NCBI GenBank assembly: GCA_964649825.1
Contig: CAZYQW010000122.1
Location: forward strand, 70,550 to 134,549
From: CAZYQW01 sp964649825
GTDB lineage: Bacteria > Planctomycetota > B15-G4 > JADJEK01
DNA: 64,000 bases
Reading direction: 5' to 3'
Shown: piece after piece, positions 62,391 through 64,000 of the stretch
Layout: each line of letters begins with the position of its first letter
How positions within the stretch are numbered: the first letter of the stretch is position 1
Notes under the pieces: generated by a model
What the model saw: the letters and a program-made list of their open reading frames with translations, nothing else
What the model was told of the DNA's origin: nothing
Database searches by the model: none
Translations under genes and position numbers: made by a program

Positions 62391-63590
62391 CTACGCGATC
62401 TGGGCGAGCACCTCCGAGGCCCATTCGAAGGCGTCGAGGTAGATCCCATACACGCTCTGCGGATCCATCCCGAGCGCCGGCAGGTTCGAGTAGAGACCCC
62501 GATCGCACTCGATCGCCGCTTGCAGCACGCGTCCCATCGGCCCGTCGCGCGTAAGCAGCGCCGCGCAGACGTCGGGTGAGAGCGGCACCGTCTCCAGCGC
62601 CTCCTGCATCGACAGATCGAGCAGTGCGTCGAGCACCGAGAGGAGCCCGACGCTGAAGAGCGTGTCGGAGTGAAGCCCCTCGGTCGCGGCCAGCGACTCG
62701 CAAACCCTCGCGCGCACGAGCGACGTGCGCATCAGCTCCCGCGGCTTGTCGTCGACCGACGTCATGAAGAGAAGCGTCACGGTCCGCTTCACCCGTTCGA
62801 TCCCGAGCGCCACGATCGCCTGGTGGATCGACTCGATCCGGCGCGGAAGCGAGTAGAGCGCCGAGTTGACCGCGCGCAGGATCCGATAGCTGAGGGAGAT
62901 GTCGCGCTCGATCAGCGCAGAGACGTCACCGATGTCGACCGCGGCGGAGCTCTGCAGCCGCGACATGAGCTGAATGAGCGACAGGCGGTCGGACGGGAGC
63001 TTCCTCCGGTGGACGATGTTCGGCCGGCAAAAGAAGAAGCCCTGGAACAGGTCGTAGCCGAGCTCTCGACATTGCTCGAACTCATCATGCGTCTCGACCT
63101 TCTCGGCGAGCTTGAGGATGCCCGGACGATCGAGCAGGTCGACGTGCCGCTTCAAACCGTCGAGGTCGAGCGCGTTCGTCTCGACCTTCACGATGTCGGC
63201 CAGGTCGATCAACGGCTCGAGCCGCGCATCGTAGAGGAAGTCGTCGAGGGCGATGCGGTAGCCGTCATCCTTGGCCCGGCGCACCGCGCTCATGACCTCG
63301 TGATCCGGATCGATGTCCTCGAGCACCTCGAGGACGACGCGCTCCGCCGGCAGCGCCTGGTAGTGCCCATCGACCAGGAAGTTCCTCGTCATGTTCAAGA
63401 ACGCTCGCCGGGGTCCGACCAGTCGATCGAGCCCGATCTCCACGACCGACGTCGCGGTCACGACGGCGGACGCCTGATCCCCATCGACCATGGGCGCGTC
63501 CGGGTTCGCCGAACGGTGCAGGAGCTCATATCCATAGATTTCGAGCTTCCGATCACAGATCGGCTGGCGAGCAACGAGCGCCTGAGACAT
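62391..63590 (-). CDS. EAL-HDOD signalling protein (YuxH-like)
   Basis: A 399-residue cytoplasmic protein. The N-terminal EAL-like domain (1 to about 195) starts ALVARQPICDRKLEIYGYEL with ELL instead of EAL, and has ALDDF and KVET motifs, so it may not degrade cyclic di-GMP. The HDOD domain (about 205-385) has LSLIQLMSRLQSSAAVDIGD, SLSYRILRAVNSALY and IVALGIERVKRTVTLLFMTS. YuxH-type proteins act as output or adaptor modules in cyclic di-GMP signalling. The ATG at 63590 is preceded by GGAG; the longer frame to 63677 is not needed. Confidence 0.9.
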   Translation of the reverse strand: MSQALVARQPICDRKLEIYGYELLHRSANPDAPMVDGDQASAVVTATSVVEIGLDRLVGPRRAFLNMTRNFLVDGHYQALPAERVVLEVLEDIDPDHEVMSAVRRAKDDGYRIALDDFLYDARLEPLIDLADIVKVETNALDLDGLKRHVDLLDRPGILKLAEKVETHDEFEQCRELGYDLFQGFFFCRPNIVHRRKLPSDRLSLIQLMSRLQSSAAVDIGDVSALIERDISLSYRILRAVNSALYSLPRRIESIHQAIVALGIERVKRTVTLLFMTSVDDKPRELMRTSLVRARVCESLAATEGLHSDTLFSVGLLSVLDALLDLSMQEALETVPLSPDVCAALLTRDGPMGRVLQAAIECDRGLYSNLPALGMDPQSVYGIYLDAFEWASEVLAQIA

Positions 63591-64000
63591 GTCCTGGTGA
63601 CTCCCCGACCTATCTCGGCATCGCGGAACAGAAACCTGAACGAGGTCGGGTTCGCGCCAACGGAAGGCGTCTCCCAACGCGGCAGGGCCGCAACAGCTAC
63701 ACCGACCTCGTCCCCGACGTCCCCCGCCCCGTCACCGACACCCGCGTCTTCGACCTCTTGCTCGGCTGGCGCCGCTTCCGCCTCATCGATCCATCCGAGA
63801 TCCCCGGCCCGACCGTCCCCCCCCGGAAGGCTTCCCACCCTGACCCTTCCGCCCGGCCCCTCCCCCGTCCCCGTTCCTGCGCGTCACGTGGCGGGTGGAC
63901 CCAGTGGTGGGCTTGGTTGGGGGGCGCGGGGTCTGGGGCCCCCGCGCCCCCCCGGGGGGGGGCGCGGGTGGGGGCAGAGCAGCCCCAGGGGCGGCGCCCC
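63591..64000. other. Right end: possible gene fragment and GC-rich repeats
   Basis: On the plus strand a short high-GC3 stretch near 63690-63800 reads GRNSYTDLVPDVPRPVTDTR and VFDLLLGWRRFRLIDP, which might be the remains of a gene (no family). Beyond about 63890 the DNA becomes low-complexity G/C runs. Confidence 0.35.
63919..64000. repeat. GC-rich inverted repeats at the right edge
   Basis: Runs such as GGGGGGCGCGGGG (63919-63931) are repeated in inverted form: CCCGCGCCCCCCC (63941-63953) directly abuts nine G and CGCGGG (63954-63968), giving a nearly perfect hairpin. A GGGGCGGCGCCCC end follows. It may be a multicopy intergenic element or an assembly edge. Confidence 0.55.

Noticed and set aside
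1..64000. CRISPR arrays, rRNA genes, insertion sequences, riboswitches
   Set aside because: No regularly spaced repeats, rRNA core sequences, transposase genes or known riboswitch cores were recognised.

Overview
The window looks like chromosomal DNA of a high-GC Planctomycetota bacterium (inference). The signs are secreted proteins with integrin-like FG-GAP/VCBS repeats, ThuA-DUF1080 and DUF1570 proteins, Ser/Thr kinases fused to formylglycine-enzyme-like (SUMF1) domains beside an ECF sigma factor, CRTAC/ASPIC-UnbV proteins, and a C-terminal module shared by several exported proteins. Third codon positions are almost all G or C, so antisense frames stay open for long distances; the genes called here rest on family resemblance, signal peptides, ATGA overlaps and start context.

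Layout. 1-14.8 kb: a truncated MacB/LolD-type ABC ATPase; a four-part stress protein (SpoIIAA-like, two Usp, DUF2383); a copper operon (CopA ATPase, YHS-type lipoprotein, GNAT) divergent from an S46 dipeptidyl peptidase with a 16-bp perfect palindrome between them; tatD; an FGE lipoprotein with both active-site cysteines; a DUF1570 metallopeptidase coupled to an exported unknown; and a three-domain FKBP isomerase. 15-30 kb: a phosphodiesterase and a run of exported proteins (lamin-tail-like, alpha/beta hydrolase, ThuA-DUF1080, CARDB, SGNH-PKD-DNRLRE), with a P2-type cation ATPase. 30-36 kb: tRNA-Gly(CCC) surrounded by decayed genes, including a broken kinase-SUMF1 gene, and a beta-helix protein. 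36-41.6 kb: two overlapping kinase-SUMF1 genes divergent from an ECF sigma factor only 33 bp away. 41.6-48.8 kb: an accessory-looking segment with small unknown genes, a TPR protein and a 1439-residue ATPase that appears to join a DUF6079/PglY-like AAA part to a PglZ-like phosphatase end. 48.8-64 kb: FG-GAP proteins, an ABC-F ATPase, a membrane acyltransferase coupled to a frameshifted gene, an MprF-like flippase, a CRTAC lipoprotein, a Tat-exported class V aminotransferase and an EAL-HDOD regulator. The window ends in GC-rich inverted repeats.

How it fits together. Much of the coding capacity concerns the cell surface and exported proteins, plus signalling through kinase-SUMF1 proteins and an ECF sigma factor. 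The best candidate for an undescribed system is the 44.5-48.8 kb ATPase-PglZ fusion: BREX systems carry these two activities as separate proteins, and no other BREX gene is visible here. A second theme is decay: at least eight gene relics or frameshifted genes lie between intact genes. Some could be assembly indels, so read-level checks matter.
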